Shown here piece by piece: positions 17,610 through 27,195 of a DNA stretch of 56,656 nt. The notes beneath the pieces are model-generated. The model was not told the DNA's origin and searched no databases. It was given only the letters and a program-made list of their open reading frames with translations. The position numbers and the translations under genes are program-made. Within the stretch, counting starts at the first letter, position 1, and each line of letters begins with the position of its first letter. The DNA is from Treponema sp. (GTDB lineage: Bacteria > Spirochaetota > Spirochaetia > Treponematales > Treponemataceae): positions 1 to 56,656 of the forward strand of contig JAKSTL010000007.1 in the NCBI GenBank assembly GCA_024402595.1. Reading direction: 5' to 3'.

Positions 17610-18395
17610 ATGGTAATATTAATAATCTGTCTTTGCGTTATTAACATAACATTATGGTTAGTTTTTCTTATCCGCTTTAAAAAGTTATTTTCTACTGACA
17701 AAATCATTGAAAACACAGCCGATAAAATGAATAAGTTTATTGCCGAAATAGACAGGGCAACTGAACGAGATGCGTATTTGGCAACAGAAGCCACAAAAAG
17801 AATCCAATCAAAAATTGATGAAGCTGAGTTGAAAATGGAAATGTTTACTCAGGCCTCCCAGAGATTAAAAAATATGATAGGCGAAGCAGATAGAATCAAC
17901 CGACTGTCAAATCAGAAAAGTCCTATCTATCAAATGCCTGCAGAACTGGCTGGAGAAATATACGAAACTGTTGATAATAAATCTCAGGCTGCTTTGGCTG
18001 GCAATTTATACCAAAAGGTTGGAGCTGCTTCTAAATATAGTAGAAAAGGATTTAATCAAGGCTTAGGTTTTGCAGATAGTGATGTTTCAGAGTTAGATCC
18101 TGACTCAACCTATGAATTGACCAATGCCCAGAAACAGAAAACCACAGTAACACCAACAGGTGCAGCTTATAGGGAAATTCCACTTATAATTACAAAAGTT
18201 TTAGATGATAGTCCTGACAACGATGCAAGAAGTTCCGAAACCCGTAAACTTTCTCAAAAGGAAATGAAACGCAAAGAACTGATAAAATCTGTTCAGAATC
18301 TTTATAATAATGGTTTGGATGTTCCACAGATAGCTAATCAGCTTTCCTGTTCACAAACCGAAGTTCAACTTATTATTGATATGAACATTTTGTAA
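17610..18395 (+). CDS. Membrane-anchored protein with C-terminal DUF6115/DUF2802-like helix-turn-helix
   Basis: One N-terminal membrane helix (about residues 2-21) is followed by a charged helical region (about 25-100) and a variable linker. A C-terminal segment (about 222-258) reads KSVQNLYNNGLDVPQIANQL then SQTEVQLIIDM. This ending matches the short helix-turn-helix seen in proteins of the DUF6115/DUF2802 type that often accompany flagellar genes. The function is unknown. It is the last gene of the flagellar block; GGGGT lies about 9 nt before the ATG. Confidence 0.78.
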   Translation: MVILIICLCVINITLWLVFLIRFKKLFSTDKIIENTADKMNKFIAEIDRATERDAYLATEATKRIQSKIDEAELKMEMFTQASQRLKNMIGEADRINRLSNQKSPIYQMPAELAGEIYETVDNKSQAALAGNLYQKVGAASKYSRKGFNQGLGFADSDVSELDPDSTYELTNAQKQKTTVTPTGAAYREIPLIITKVLDDSPDNDARSSETRKLSQKEMKRKELIKSVQNLYNNGLDVPQIANQLSCSQTEVQLIIDMNIL

Positions 18396-18432
18396 AAAAA
18401 TAAAAAATTGACCTAAAAATGGAGGCTTATAA

Positions 18433-19497
18433 ATGAATATTACAAAACAGAGATTTGGTGTATTAAGTGATGGTACAGAAGTAAGTTTGTTTACTGTAAA
18501 AAATGATAATATGTCATTTTCTTGTACAGATTACGGTTGTACACTAACAAGCATTGTTTTGAATAACAAAAAATCTGTTAAAACCGATGTTTTACTTGGT
18601 TTTTCAACTTTGGAAGGTTATCTTAATACAAAATATTGTTTTGGTACTGTAGTTGGAAGATTTGCTAATCGCATTGGAACTGCAAGTTTTACTTTGAATG
18701 GCAAGAAGTATGAGCTTGACAAAAATGATGGTCCAAACACTTTGCACGGTGGTTTTTTTGGTTATGATAAAATTATGTGGGATGCCGAAATCATTGAATC
18801 AGAAGAACAATGCGGTGTTAAATTTTCAAGACTTTCTCCAGATGGAGAACAGGGCTTCCCAGGAAATGTAAAGCTTGAAATTACATATCTTTTGGATACT
18901 AAAAATAATCTTACCTGTTATTATACAGCCGAAACTGATGCTCCAACACCAATCAATATTACAAATCATGCATATTTTAATCTTGCTGGTAATGGAAGTG
19001 TAAAAGATCATACTGTTAAGATGAACTCAGATTATATTCTGGAAGTAAGCCCTGTTTTAATTCCTACTGGAAAATTACTTGAAGTTAAAGGTACTCCATT
19101 CGATTTTACTTCGGAAAAAAAGATTGGCGAAGAACTTGCTAAAGTTGGTGCAGGTTATGACCATTGTTATGTTACCACTGCTTATGGAAAAGATAAAAAA
19201 TGTGGTGTTCCACTGGAAGATGGGCCACTTGTTGATTTTGCCGTGGTAAAAGATTCAAAAACTGGTAATGAAATGGATGTTTTAACTAATATGGAAGGTT
19301 GTCAGTTCTACACTGGTAACTATATAAAAGGATTGATTGGAAAAAATGGTGTAGTATATCAGAATCATGATGCTTTCTGTTTAGAAACACAGTGTTTCCC
19401 AGATACTCCAAATAAGCCAGATTTCCCAACTTGTATTCTGGAACCTGGTCAAAAAATGAAAGCAAAAACTATTTATGCTTTTAAAACAACAGAGTAA
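18433..19497 (+). CDS. galM: Aldose 1-epimerase (mutarotase)
   Basis: Interconverts alpha and beta anomers of glucose or galactose in the cytoplasm. Family landmarks are visible: GRFANRIG (sugar-binding Asn-Arg), NTLHGG with the conserved His, NITNHAYFNLAG with the catalytic His, and the late glutamate in CLETQCFPDTPN. Length 354 aa is normal. A TGGAGG ribosome site precedes the ATG. It stands alone between the flagellar block and the ATPase operon, with no obvious link to either. Confidence 0.95.
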   Translation: MNITKQRFGVLSDGTEVSLFTVKNDNMSFSCTDYGCTLTSIVLNNKKSVKTDVLLGFSTLEGYLNTKYCFGTVVGRFANRIGTASFTLNGKKYELDKNDGPNTLHGGFFGYDKIMWDAEIIESEEQCGVKFSRLSPDGEQGFPGNVKLEITYLLDTKNNLTCYYTAETDAPTPINITNHAYFNLAGNGSVKDHTVKMNSDYILEVSPVLIPTGKLLEVKGTPFDFTSEKKIGEELAKVGAGYDHCYVTTAYGKDKKCGVPLEDGPLVDFAVVKDSKTGNEMDVLTNMEGCQFYTGNYIKGLIGKNGVVYQNHDAFCLETQCFPDTPNKPDFPTCILEPGQKMKAKTIYAFKTTE

Positions 19498-19649
19498 AAG
19501 GAACAATTAATCAATTTATATCATTTTATATTGAATAAATAAATGTTTGTTATAAATAACCTTCTGTTGATATAAGATTTTGTTTGAATAATCGATAATT
19601 CTTAGTTAAAATTATTAATCAACGGAAAATAATTGTGAGGTAATGCGTG

Positions 19650-20288
19650 ATGGACGTACAATTACAGGAACTGATTGAAAAAATCAAAAAGGATGGAGTT
19701 TCAGCAGCAGAAACAAAAGCTGCAGAAATTATTTCCGAATCAGAGAAAAAAGCAGAAGCTATAATTGCAGAAGCTCAGGAAAAAGCAGCTGAAATTGTAA
19801 AGAATGCTAAAGTAGAAACCCAGAGAATGGAAAAAGCTAGTGAAGAAGCAATTGTTCAGGCTGGCAGAAATATGCTTTTGTCTTTCAAGGATTCTTTGCT
19901 TAATGAATTGAACAGTCTTATCCACAGCGAAACTGAAGCTGCAATGGATAAATCTGTATTGACAAAACTTATTCCAGAAACTGTAAAAGAATGGGCAAAA
20001 AATAGTGATGCTTCTGAACTTTCTGTTCTTCTTTCTGAAAAAGATGCAAAAGATTTGGAATCTGTGTTCACCTCTGAGCTTAAAGCTGAAATTGCAAAAG
20101 GTTTGGAAGTTAAACCAGATAAAACTTTGTCGGCTGGTTTCCGAATTGGTGTAAAGAATGGCGTAGCATACTATGATTATTCGGCAGAAAGTCTTGCAGA
20201 AATGTTTGCTGCATATCTTAACCCAAAAGTTGCAGGTTTGATGAAAACTGCTGCTTCAGATATAAATGCTAAAAAGGACGCAGAATAG
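19650..20288 (+). CDS. atpE: V-type ATP synthase/ATPase subunit E
   Basis: Peripheral stalk subunit of the V/A-type ATPase. The first 70 residues are an Ala/Glu/Lys-rich helix (SEKKAEAIIAEAQEKAAEIV), followed by a mixed C-terminal domain that binds the catalytic head. I use ATG 19650, 10 nt after GTGAGG; an in-frame GTG begins one codon earlier. First gene of a seven-gene operon. The 149 nt upstream are very AT-rich and I could not pick a convincing promoter there. Confidence 0.9.
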   Translation: MDVQLQELIEKIKKDGVSAAETKAAEIISESEKKAEAIIAEAQEKAAEIVKNAKVETQRMEKASEEAIVQAGRNMLLSFKDSLLNELNSLIHSETEAAMDKSVLTKLIPETVKEWAKNSDASELSVLLSEKDAKDLESVFTSELKAEIAKGLEVKPDKTLSAGFRIGVKNGVAYYDYSAESLAEMFAAYLNPKVAGLMKTAASDINAKKDAE

Positions 20289-20830
20289 TGGCATATTATT
20301 ATTTGGTTTCACAGTTACCAAATGTCTCTTCTGCAGAAGGAAAATCAGCACTTCCATTTAACACAAATGGTTTTAAAGAATTGTGCTGCAGATATATTTC
20401 TGAAAAAGAAAAAGAAACTTTGAATGGGCTTTCCTTGGTTCCTCCAAAAGATGCCGCATCCACAGGTTCTGCCTTTTTAGATGTTTGGTACGAAAAAGAA
20501 CGAAATTTACGCTTTGCACTGGCACAGATTCGCGCACAAAAAATGAAAAAAGATAATGTTTCTTTGCCTGCTGGCTGTACTGCTGATATTGTTAGCGTTG
20601 CAAGAACAGCAGTCGGTATGGATAGTCCATATTCGGCAGAACAATATCTTTTTGAATACAGAATCAAATTATTGGAAGATTTAAAACCTTTAGATAATTT
20701 TTCGATAGATTCTGTTTATGCATACGGTCTAAAGCTCATGCTGGTTGAAAGAATGCGTAAATTTGATGTTGAAAATGGTAAAACTTCTTATCATAAGATT
20801 TACGATACAATACTTGGAGAAACAATATGA
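20288..20830 (+). CDS. DUF2764-like V-ATPase operon protein
   Basis: A 180-aa protein starting with AYYYLVSQLPNV, characteristic of the DUF2764 family found between atpE and atpA in spirochaete, chlamydial and Bacteroidetes V-ATPase operons. It starts with GTG that overlaps the atpE stop by 1 nt and ends with an ATGA overlap with atpA, so it is tightly coupled to the complex. Its role is not established. Because no subunit C (d) or F gene is in the operon, it may take over a central-stalk or assembly role; that is inference. Confidence 0.82.
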   Translation: MAYYYLVSQLPNVSSAEGKSALPFNTNGFKELCCRYISEKEKETLNGLSLVPPKDAASTGSAFLDVWYEKERNLRFALAQIRAQKMKKDNVSLPAGCTADIVSVARTAVGMDSPYSAEQYLFEYRIKLLEDLKPLDNFSIDSVYAYGLKLMLVERMRKFDVENGKTSYHKIYDTILGETI

Positions 20831-22608
20831 CGGATACAAAAGCAAAGGTAGTCGGCATTAATGGTAACATGGTCACCATCGAATTTGATGGAACTGTTTC
20901 AATGAATGAAGTTGGCTATGTTAATGTTGTTGACAATTCAGAAGAAAAAAAGTTAAAAGGCGAAGTAATCCGTATTCGCGGAAATAAAGCCCAAATGCAG
21001 ATTTACGAAATGACTCAGGGTATTAAAACTGGGGATTCCGTAGAATTAACTGGAGATTTACTTTCAGCTGAATTAGGACCAGGTCTTCTTGGTCAGATTT
21101 ATGATGGTTTGCAGAATCCATTGCCATTGGTTGCAGAAAAAGCAGGATGGTTTCTTGAGAAAGGTGTTTATGTTGATGCACTTCCAAAAGATAAAAAATG
21201 GGACTGGACTCCAACTGTAAATGTTGGCGATAAGCTTTTACGAGGCGATTCAATTGGTACAGTTCCAGAAGGTCCATTTACTCATAAGATTTTGGTTCCT
21301 TTTGATATGTTGGGAATCTACACTGTAAAAGAAATTACACCAGCTGGTTCTTATACAATTACTGACAAAATGGCTGTTCTTACAGATGAAAAAGGAAACG
21401 AATATCCTTTGACTATGACATTCAAATGGCCAGTAAAACGAGCAGTTGATTGTTACGCAGAAAGATTGGCTCCAAATGAACCAATGGTTACTCAGGTTCG
21501 ACTTATTGATACTTTCTATCCAGTTTCTAAGGGTGGAACTTATTGTATTCCAGGACCTTTTGGTGCAGGAAAAACTGTTCTTCAGCATACAACTTCTCGA
21601 AATGCTGATGTTGATATTGTAATTATTGCTGCTTGTGGTGAACGAGCCGGTGAAGTTGTTGAAACAATCAAAGAGTTCCCAGAATTAAAGGATCCAAGAA
21701 CTGGTGAATCTTTGATGAAACGAACAATTATCATTTGTAATACTTCATCAATGCCTGTTGCTTCACGAGAAGCTTCAGTTTATACATCAGTTACTTTGGC
21801 AGAATACTATCGTCAAATGGGATTGCATGTTTTACTTCTTGCTGATTCTACTTCTCGATGGGCTCAGGCTCTTCGTGAAATGTCTGGTCGTTTGGAAGAG
21901 ATTCCTGGTGAAGAAGCTTTCCCTGCATATTTGGAATCTTACATTGCTGCTTTCTATGAACGAGCTGGTATTGTAAAACTTCGCGATGGTTGTACAGGTT
22001 CTGTTACAATTGGTGGAACTGTTTCTCCAGCAGGTGGTAACTTTGAAGAACCAGTTACACAGGCAACTCTTAAAGTTGTTGGTGCATTCCATGGTCTTTC
22101 TCGTGAACGCTCTGACGCTCGTAAATATCCTGCAATTGACCCAATCATTTCTTGGTCTAAATATAAATCGGTTCTTCCTGAACAGTGGGTTGCTTTTGCC
22201 CGTAAGGTTTATTTGTCTGGTGTTGAAGTAAATCAGATGATGAAAGTTATTGGTGAAGAAGGAACTACAACAGTAGATTATATTGAATATCTTAAGAGTG
22301 ATTTCCTTGATTCAGTTTATATGCAGCAGAACTCTTTTGATGAAATTGATGCTGCTGTTAGTGTTGAAAGACAGAAATATACATTTGCAAAGGTTATGCA
22401 GGTTTTAGGTTCTGATTTTGACTTAAAGGATAAGGATACAGCTCGTAACTTCTTTAATCAGATGAGACAGAAGTTTATTGACTGGAACTATTCTTTGTGG
22501 GATTCAGATAAATTTAAACAGGCAGAAGAAGATATTTCTTCTCATTATGCTTCCGCTTCTGGAAAAATTAGAGATGAAATTGCTGCTTTACTTAAGGATG
22601 GTGAATAA
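20827..22608 (+). CDS. atpA: V-type ATPase catalytic subunit A
   Basis: Catalytic subunit of the V1/A1 head. The P-loop GPFGAGKT is at residues 243-250. The A-subunit-specific non-homologous region (about 110-190, including [11 protein letters not shown]) and the [29 protein letters not shown] region are present. Length 593 aa is normal. Starts inside the preceding stop (ATGA) and ends 2 nt before atpB. Confidence 0.97.
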   Translation: MTDTKAKVVGINGNMVTIEFDGTVSMNEVGYVNVVDNSEEKKLKGEVIRIRGNKAQMQIYEMTQGIKTGDSVELTGDLLSAELGPGLLGQIYDGLQNPLPLVAEKAGWFLEKGVYVDALPKDKKWDWTPTVNVGDKLLRGDSIGTVPEGPFTHKILVPFDMLGIYTVKEITPAGSYTITDKMAVLTDEKGNEYPLTMTFKWPVKRAVDCYAERLAPNEPMVTQVRLIDTFYPVSKGGTYCIPGPFGAGKTVLQHTTSRNADVDIVIIAACGERAGEVVETIKEFPELKDPRTGESLMKRTIIICNTSSMPVASREASVYTSVTLAEYYRQMGLHVLLLADSTSRWAQALREMSGRLEEIPGEEAFPAYLESYIAAFYERAGIVKLRDGCTGSVTIGGTVSPAGGNFEEPVTQATLKVVGAFHGLSRERSDARKYPAIDPIISWSKYKSVLPEQWVAFARKVYLSGVEVNQMMKVIGEEGTTTVDYIEYLKSDFLDSVYMQQNSFDEIDAAVSVERQKYTFAKVMQVLGSDFDLKDKDTARNFFNQMRQKFIDWNYSLWDSDKFKQAEEDISSHYASASGKIRDEIAALLKDGE

Positions 22609-22610
22609 TT

Positions 22611-23903
22611 ATGAACAAAGTTTATAGTAAAATTGAATCCATCACTGGTAGTGTTATTACAGTAAAAGCTGAAAATGTAGCATACGGTGAACTTGCTGAA
22701 ATTGAAACTCGTTTTGGAAAGTCTTTAGCCGAAGTAAACAAAATCGATGGTGATGTTGTTTCGCTTCAGGTTTTTGCTGGTGGACGAGGTGTTTCAACTG
22801 GTGATCATATTAAATTCCTTGGACATCAGATGAAGGTTAGTTTCTCTGATGATTTGCTTGGTAGAATTTTCAACGGTTCTGCAGAACCAAGAGATAAAGG
22901 TCCAGCTCTTACAGATTCTTTGGTAACAATTGGAGGGCCTTCAGTAAACCCTTCAAAACGAATTATGGCACGCCGTATGATTCGTACTGGTATTCCAATG
23001 ATTGATATGTTCAATACTTTGGTTGTTTCTCAGAAACTTCCAATCTTCTCAATCTCTGGTGAACCTTACAACCAGCTTTTGGCTCGTATTGCTATGCAGG
23101 CAGAAGTTGATGTAATTGTTCTTGGTGGTATGGGTCTTAAGTATGATGATTACCTTTATTTCAAGAAAACTTTGGAAGATGGTGGTGCTTTAAGCCGTAC
23201 AGTTATGTTTATGCATACCGCATCTGACCCAACTGTAGAATGTCAGAAGATTCCAGACCTTTCTCTTGCAGTAGCAGAACAGTTTGCTCTTAAAGGAAAA
23301 GATGTTCTTGTTCTTCTTACAGATATGACTAACTTTGCCGACTCTATGAAGGAAATTGCTATTACTCAGGAACAGGTTCCTTCAAACCGCGGTTATCCAG
23401 GTGATTTGTATTCTCAGCTTGCTTCCAGATATGAAAAAGCTGTTGACTTTGATTCTGCTGGTTCTGTTACAGTTCTTGCAGTTACAACAATGCCTGGTGA
23501 TGATGTTACTCATCCAGTTCCAGATAACACAGGTTATATTACTGAAGGTCAGTATTATCTTAAAGGTGGACGAATTGAGCCATTTGGTTCTTTGTCTCGT
23601 TTGAAACAGAATGTTAATGGTTCTACAAGACCAGATCACCGTGCTTTAATGGATGGTATGATTCGTCTTTATGCAAATTATAAAGACACCCTGGAAAAGA
23701 AATCTATGGGATTTATGATGAGTAAATGGGACGATAAGCTTTTGACTTATGGAAAGAAATTTGAGGAAGGTATGATGGACCTTTCTAAGAATATTCCATT
23801 GGAAGATGCTTTGGATTTGGGATGGAAGATTCTTGCAGAATGTTTTGAACCACAGGAAACAGGTTTAAAAACATCTTTGATTGAAGAATACTGGCCGAAA
23901 TAA
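22611..23903 (+). CDS. atpB: V-type ATPase regulatory subunit B
   Basis: Non-catalytic nucleotide-binding subunit of the head. No Walker A motif is present, as expected for [21 protein letters not shown] replaces it. Later family runs [18 protein letters not shown] and [15 protein letters not shown] are clear. Slightly short (430 aa) compared with archaeal B subunits. Its stop codon lies inside a perfect 12-bp hairpin (see the separate entry). Confidence 0.97.
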   Translation: MNKVYSKIESITGSVITVKAENVAYGELAEIETRFGKSLAEVNKIDGDVVSLQVFAGGRGVSTGDHIKFLGHQMKVSFSDDLLGRIFNGSAEPRDKGPALTDSLVTIGGPSVNPSKRIMARRMIRTGIPMIDMFNTLVVSQKLPIFSISGEPYNQLLARIAMQAEVDVIVLGGMGLKYDDYLYFKKTLEDGGALSRTVMFMHTASDPTVECQKIPDLSLAVAEQFALKGKDVLVLLTDMTNFADSMKEIAITQEQVPSNRGYPGDLYSQLASRYEKAVDFDSAGSVTVLAVTTMPGDDVTHPVPDNTGYITEGQYYLKGGRIEPFGSLSRLKQNVNGSTRPDHRALMDGMIRLYANYKDTLEKKSMGFMMSKWDDKLLTYGKKFEEGMMDLSKNIPLEDALDLGWKILAECFEPQETGLKTSLIEEYWPK

Positions 23904-23957
23904 AATCCTGCGGATTTTATTTCAACGATTTTTGTCTGCGTTGCACTCAAAAATTCG
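23897..23957 (+). repeat. Hairpin over the atpB stop codon plus a second imperfect hairpin
   Basis: GAAATAAAATCC (23897-23908) and GGATTTTATTTC (23912-23923) form a perfect 12-bp stem with a 3-nt loop that contains the atpB TAA. A second stem follows at 23926-23957: CGATTTTTG with CAAAAATTCG (one bulge) around TGC-GTT-GCA. No T-tract follows, so these are not standard terminators. They fill the 92-nt atpB-atpD gap, the largest gap inside the operon. Confidence 0.65.
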
Positions 23958-23995
23958 CGGAAATGAAAAATTTAAATATTTAGAAGGATGTTTAA

Positions 23996-24616
23996 ATGGC
24001 AAAAATTAAGCTGACAAAAAATGAGCTTAAAGTTCAAAAAGATTCGCTTAAAATGTATAAGCGATATCTTCCAACTTTGATACTCAAAAAACAACAGCTT
24101 CAAACAGAAATCCGCACAATAGATTCTAAAGCTAAGGAAGTTCGTGCTGCACGTGCCGCTCTTGAAAAAGAGTTTGACGAATGGATTGCAGTTTTTGGCG
24201 AACAGGAAGCTTTTAAACCTGATATGGTAACGGTTAGCAATATAAAAAAAGGCTTTGGCAATATTGCAGGTGTAACAATTCCTGTATATGAAGGAGCTGA
24301 TTTTTCTCGTGGAGATTACGATTTGTACGAAACTCCACTTTGGATTGATATGGCTGCCGACCGTATGGAAAAAGCTTTGTCTTTAGATTTGGAAGCTGAA
24401 GTTCTTGATGAACAGGTTCGTTTGCTTTCGAGAGAATTAAGAGCCACAACTCAAAGAGTTAATTTGTTTGAAAAGGTTAAGATTCCAGAAGCAAAGGCTA
24501 ACATAAAGAAAATTACTGTTTATCTTGGAGATGAACAGGTTGCTGCGGTTGTTAGAAGTAAAATATCTAAGAAAAAATTGCAGGCTAAAATTGATGAAGA
24601 ACAGGAGGTAGACTAA
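23996..24616 (+). CDS. atpD: V-type ATPase subunit D
   Basis: Central rotor shaft of the V/A-type ATPase. Long N- and C-terminal helices form the expected antiparallel coiled coil (KLTKNELKVQKDSLKMYKRYL at the start, EAEVLDEQVRLLSRELRATTQRVNLFE near the end). Length 206 aa is typical. AGAAGGATG is the ribosome site. Its stop overlaps the atpI start by 1 nt. Confidence 0.93.
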   Translation: MAKIKLTKNELKVQKDSLKMYKRYLPTLILKKQQLQTEIRTIDSKAKEVRAARAALEKEFDEWIAVFGEQEAFKPDMVTVSNIKKGFGNIAGVTIPVYEGADFSRGDYDLYETPLWIDMAADRMEKALSLDLEAEVLDEQVRLLSRELRATTQRVNLFEKVKIPEAKANIKKITVYLGDEQVAAVVRSKISKKKLQAKIDEEQEVD

Positions 24617-26544
24617 TGATTGAACCAATGAAAAAAGTCTCTATAGTTCTTCTCAATAAAGAAAAAGAGCAAGCTTTAACTGCTTTACGCAAAATTGGAT
24701 TACTTCATCTGGAGAAATTGGAAGGTTCTTCTGAAAAACTTAATGCTTTTAAGGAATATACAAATAATGCTGTAGTTTCTGAAGCAATTTTAGGGGAAAT
24801 AAAACTTCCAAAACAGAAAAAAGGTGAAGTTGCTACTTTATCTGATGAAGAAATTGTTACATTGTGTAAAAGTCTTGTAACAAAATCAGAGAAAAAGAAG
24901 CAGCTTATGGAAGAGATTTCTGCTGATACAACAGAATTGGATAGATTCAGCAAATGGGGTAGCGTTTCCATTGAAGATTTTGAATATCTTTTGAATAAAG
25001 GTATTCAGTTGAAAATGTACGAAATCCCTTCTGATAAATATTCTTCCATTGACGAAAATGTAAAGACACTTTTGGTAAGCAAAGATAATAAAGAAGTTAG
25101 ATTCCTTATTATAAATGGTGGTGAAGGTCGTCCAGAAAAATTGTTACCAGAAGCCTTTGAAGTTCCTCTTCCAAGAATGAGTACAAATAGTTTAAAGGAA
25201 GAGATTGCCGCTGATGAAAAAGAAATAGCTTCAATTGAAGAGTTTTACAAAGAAAACGCAAAATATCTTAGTGCAATTACTTCGTTTAAGAAGAAGTTGG
25301 AAACAGATATTGAGTTTGAAAATGTAAACGCTGGAATTGGTCATGAAACAGAAGGAACTGATACAGATTTAGCCTGGATTAGTGGTTATGTACCAGCTGC
25401 AAATCTTGAAGATTTTAAAAAGGCTTGCAGCGAAAATCAATGGGCGGTTGCTTGTGATGATCCTGAAGAAGAAGATGTGGCAGTTCCAACAAAATTGAAG
25501 AACAACAAGTTTGTAAGCTTGATTTATCCACTTACAGACTTTTTGGGAACTGTTCCTGGATACCACGAATTTGATATTTCTGGCTGGTTCCTGTTATTCT
25601 TTACTATTTTCTTTGGAATGATTTTTGGTGATGGCGGTTACGGCTTATTGGTAACAGTCGCCGCTTTACTTTTAATTGTCAAAAACAAAATGGCAAAAAA
25701 AGCACCATCTCCATTCTTGGGATTAATGTTGCTTCTTGGTGTAGCTACTGTAGTTTGGGGAACTGTAACTTGTACTTGGTTTGGAATTAGTGCAGATGCT
25801 CTTCCAGCCTGGTTAAAGAATATGTCGGTTCCACTTATTTCCAGTGCCTACGAAGATAAATTATGGGTTCCTTTCTGGGTAACCGAAGCTGGAGTTGGAT
25901 TAACAAAATCTCAAAACCTGCAGATTTTCTGTTTTGCATTGGCTTTGATTCAGCTTTCTGTTGCTCATATAAAGGCAGCTGCAAGAAATATATCACAAAA
26001 GAACTTTATAAAATCTTTAGGTGATATTGGTTCTCTCTTACAGTTGATAGGTATGTTCTGGGTTGTTCTGGCAATGGTTGTAAACTCTAAGGTTTTCCAG
26101 ATGTTCGGTTCAATTAATAATGTACCTGTAGGTAAAATTGAAATTAGCCTTATAGCTATAGGATTTGTATTAAGCTTTGTTTTCGCCAATTACGAAGGAA
26201 GCATTGGAAAATCAATTCTGGAAAGCTGTAAAAATATAATTTCAGTTTTGCTTGGTGTTGTAAATGTATTCTCGGATATTGTTTCTTACATTCGATTGTG
26301 GGCAGTTGGTTTAGCAGGAGCGGCAATTTCGGAAACTGTAAATACTTTGGCTGGTCCAATTTTAGGACACGCAATTTTATTTATATTCGCAATTGTTTTG
26401 CTTTTGTTCGGTCATGGATTAAATATGATTTTGAACCTTCTTTCTGTAATTGTTCACGGTGTTCGATTGAATACACTTGAGTTCTCTACTCACCTTGGTG
26501 TTTCTTGGTCTGGTATTAAGTATTCACCATTTAAAGAAAAATAA
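24616..26544 (+). CDS. atpI: V-type ATPase subunit I (membrane subunit a)
   Basis: Static membrane subunit that forms the ion half-channels. The N-terminal half (about residues 1-310) is cytoplasmic with two long coiled-coil arms. The C-terminal half has about seven or eight membrane helices, including the essential arginine R560 in SYIRLWAVGLAGAAISE. Length 642 aa is normal. TAATG overlap couples it to atpD. Confidence 0.96.
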   Translation: MIEPMKKVSIVLLNKEKEQALTALRKIGLLHLEKLEGSSEKLNAFKEYTNNAVVSEAILGEIKLPKQKKGEVATLSDEEIVTLCKSLVTKSEKKKQLMEEISADTTELDRFSKWGSVSIEDFEYLLNKGIQLKMYEIPSDKYSSIDENVKTLLVSKDNKEVRFLIINGGEGRPEKLLPEAFEVPLPRMSTNSLKEEIAADEKEIASIEEFYKENAKYLSAITSFKKKLETDIEFENVNAGIGHETEGTDTDLAWISGYVPAANLEDFKKACSENQWAVACDDPEEEDVAVPTKLKNNKFVSLIYPLTDFLGTVPGYHEFDISGWFLLFFTIFFGMIFGDGGYGLLVTVAALLLIVKNKMAKKAPSPFLGLMLLLGVATVVWGTVTCTWFGISADALPAWLKNMSVPLISSAYEDKLWVPFWVTEAGVGLTKSQNLQIFCFALALIQLSVAHIKAAARNISQKNFIKSLGDIGSLLQLIGMFWVVLAMVVNSKVFQMFGSINNVPVGKIEISLIAIGFVLSFVFANYEGSIGKSILESCKNIISVLLGVVNVFSDIVSYIRLWAVGLAGAAISETVNTLAGPILGHAILFIFAIVLLLFGHGLNMILNLLSVIVHGVRLNTLEFSTHLGVSWSGIKYSPFKEK

Positions 26545-26550
26545 ATATTG

Positions 26551-26567
26551 CCTGTCTTAAGGGCAGG
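26551..26567 (+). repeat. Small hairpin between atpI and atpK
   Basis: CCTGTC and GGCAGG form a 6-bp stem (one G-U pair) with a 5-nt loop, 41 nt before the atpK start. It is followed by TTTAAAAATT rather than a T-run. It could mark an RNA processing or attenuation point between atpI and the c-ring gene. Too short to be sure it is functional. Confidence 0.4.
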
Positions 26568-26609
26568 TTTAAAAATTAGAAATAAGCCTTATGGCAAAAG
26601 GAGTTTAAT

Positions 26610-27041
26610 ATGACTTTTAGTTTTGGTATGCTTGGAGCTGCTATTTGTATGGGTATTGCTGCTATTGGTTCAGCAATTGGTATTGGAATTGCAGGACAGG
26701 GTGCAATTGGTGCTTGGAAGCGTTGTTATATCAACAATAAACCAGCTCCATTCATTTTGACAGTTTTTGCTGGTGCTCCTTTAACACAGACAATTTATGG
26801 TTTCCTTTTGATGTCTATTACATTAAAAGAAATGGGTGCCTCTAATCCTGGAATGGCTCTTGGTCTTGGAATTGCTTCTGGTTTGGCTATGTGTTTCTCT
26901 GCAATTGCACAGGGAAAAGCTGGTGCTGCTGCTTCTGATGCTCTTGGTGAAACTGGTAAAGGTTTTGCTCAGTACATTATGGTTGTAGGTCTTTGTGAAT
27001 CTGTTGCTTTGTTTGCAATGGTATTCTCTATGATTGCATAG
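26610..27041 (+). CDS. atpK: V-type ATPase proteolipid c-subunit (Na+-type signature)
   Basis: Rotor-ring subunit with four membrane helices in 143 aa (double-hairpin type). The ion-binding Glu is E130 in helix 4 (LCESVALFAMV). Comparison from memory with Enterococcus hirae NtpK aligns T59, Q60, Y63, Q101 and E130 with the Na+ ligands and partners T64, Q65, Y68, Q110 and E139. The fifth position (L61 there) is A56 here. I therefore infer Na+ binding, though the sequence cannot prove it. An AAAAGGAG ribosome site lies before the ATG; the gene is followed by a strong terminator. Confidence 0.95.
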   Translation: MTFSFGMLGAAICMGIAAIGSAIGIGIAGQGAIGAWKRCYINNKPAPFILTVFAGAPLTQTIYGFLLMSITLKEMGASNPGMALGLGIASGLAMCFSAIAQGKAGAAASDALGETGKGFAQYIMVVGLCESVALFAMVFSMIA

Positions 27042-27076
27042 TTTTTGTAATCTGATTTACTGAATATTTTAATAGG

Positions 27077-27126
27077 GCTGTCTTTAAATGATGATGAAGA
27101 TCTGAATTTTAAGACAGCTTTTTTTT
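27077..27126 (+). terminator. Rho-independent terminator of the V-ATPase operon
   Basis: GCTGTCTT (27077-27084) and AAGACAGC (27111-27118) form a perfect stem, extendable through AAA/TTT. Eight T residues follow (27119-27126). It lies 35 nt after the atpK stop. Confidence 0.85.
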
Positions 27127-27162
27127 ATGTTTTATAGAAATAAAAAGATTGGCAACCGTTAT

Positions 27163-27195
27163 GGAGGGCAGCGAAGCTGGTACGAAGTACCGTCC
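27163..27195 (+). repeat. Tandem GAA-loop hairpins in the atpK-ispG gap
   Basis: CAGC-GAA-GCTG (27169-27179) is directly followed by GTAC-GAA-GTAC (27180-27190), and both are enclosed by a short outer stem (GGAGG at 27163-27167 with CGTCC at 27191-27195, one mismatch). Together they would fold as a small cloverleaf. The GC-rich stretch continues to about 27218 (TAAGCCCGGAACAACGAGAG) and stands out from the AT-rich 292-nt gap. It may be a dispersed repeat or a small RNA. Confidence 0.5.

Noticed and set aside
19498..19649. Promoter for the V-ATPase operon
   Set aside because: Several TATAAA/GATAAT-like boxes exist, but spacings to -35-like boxes (14 or 21 nt) are wrong, so I do not annotate one.
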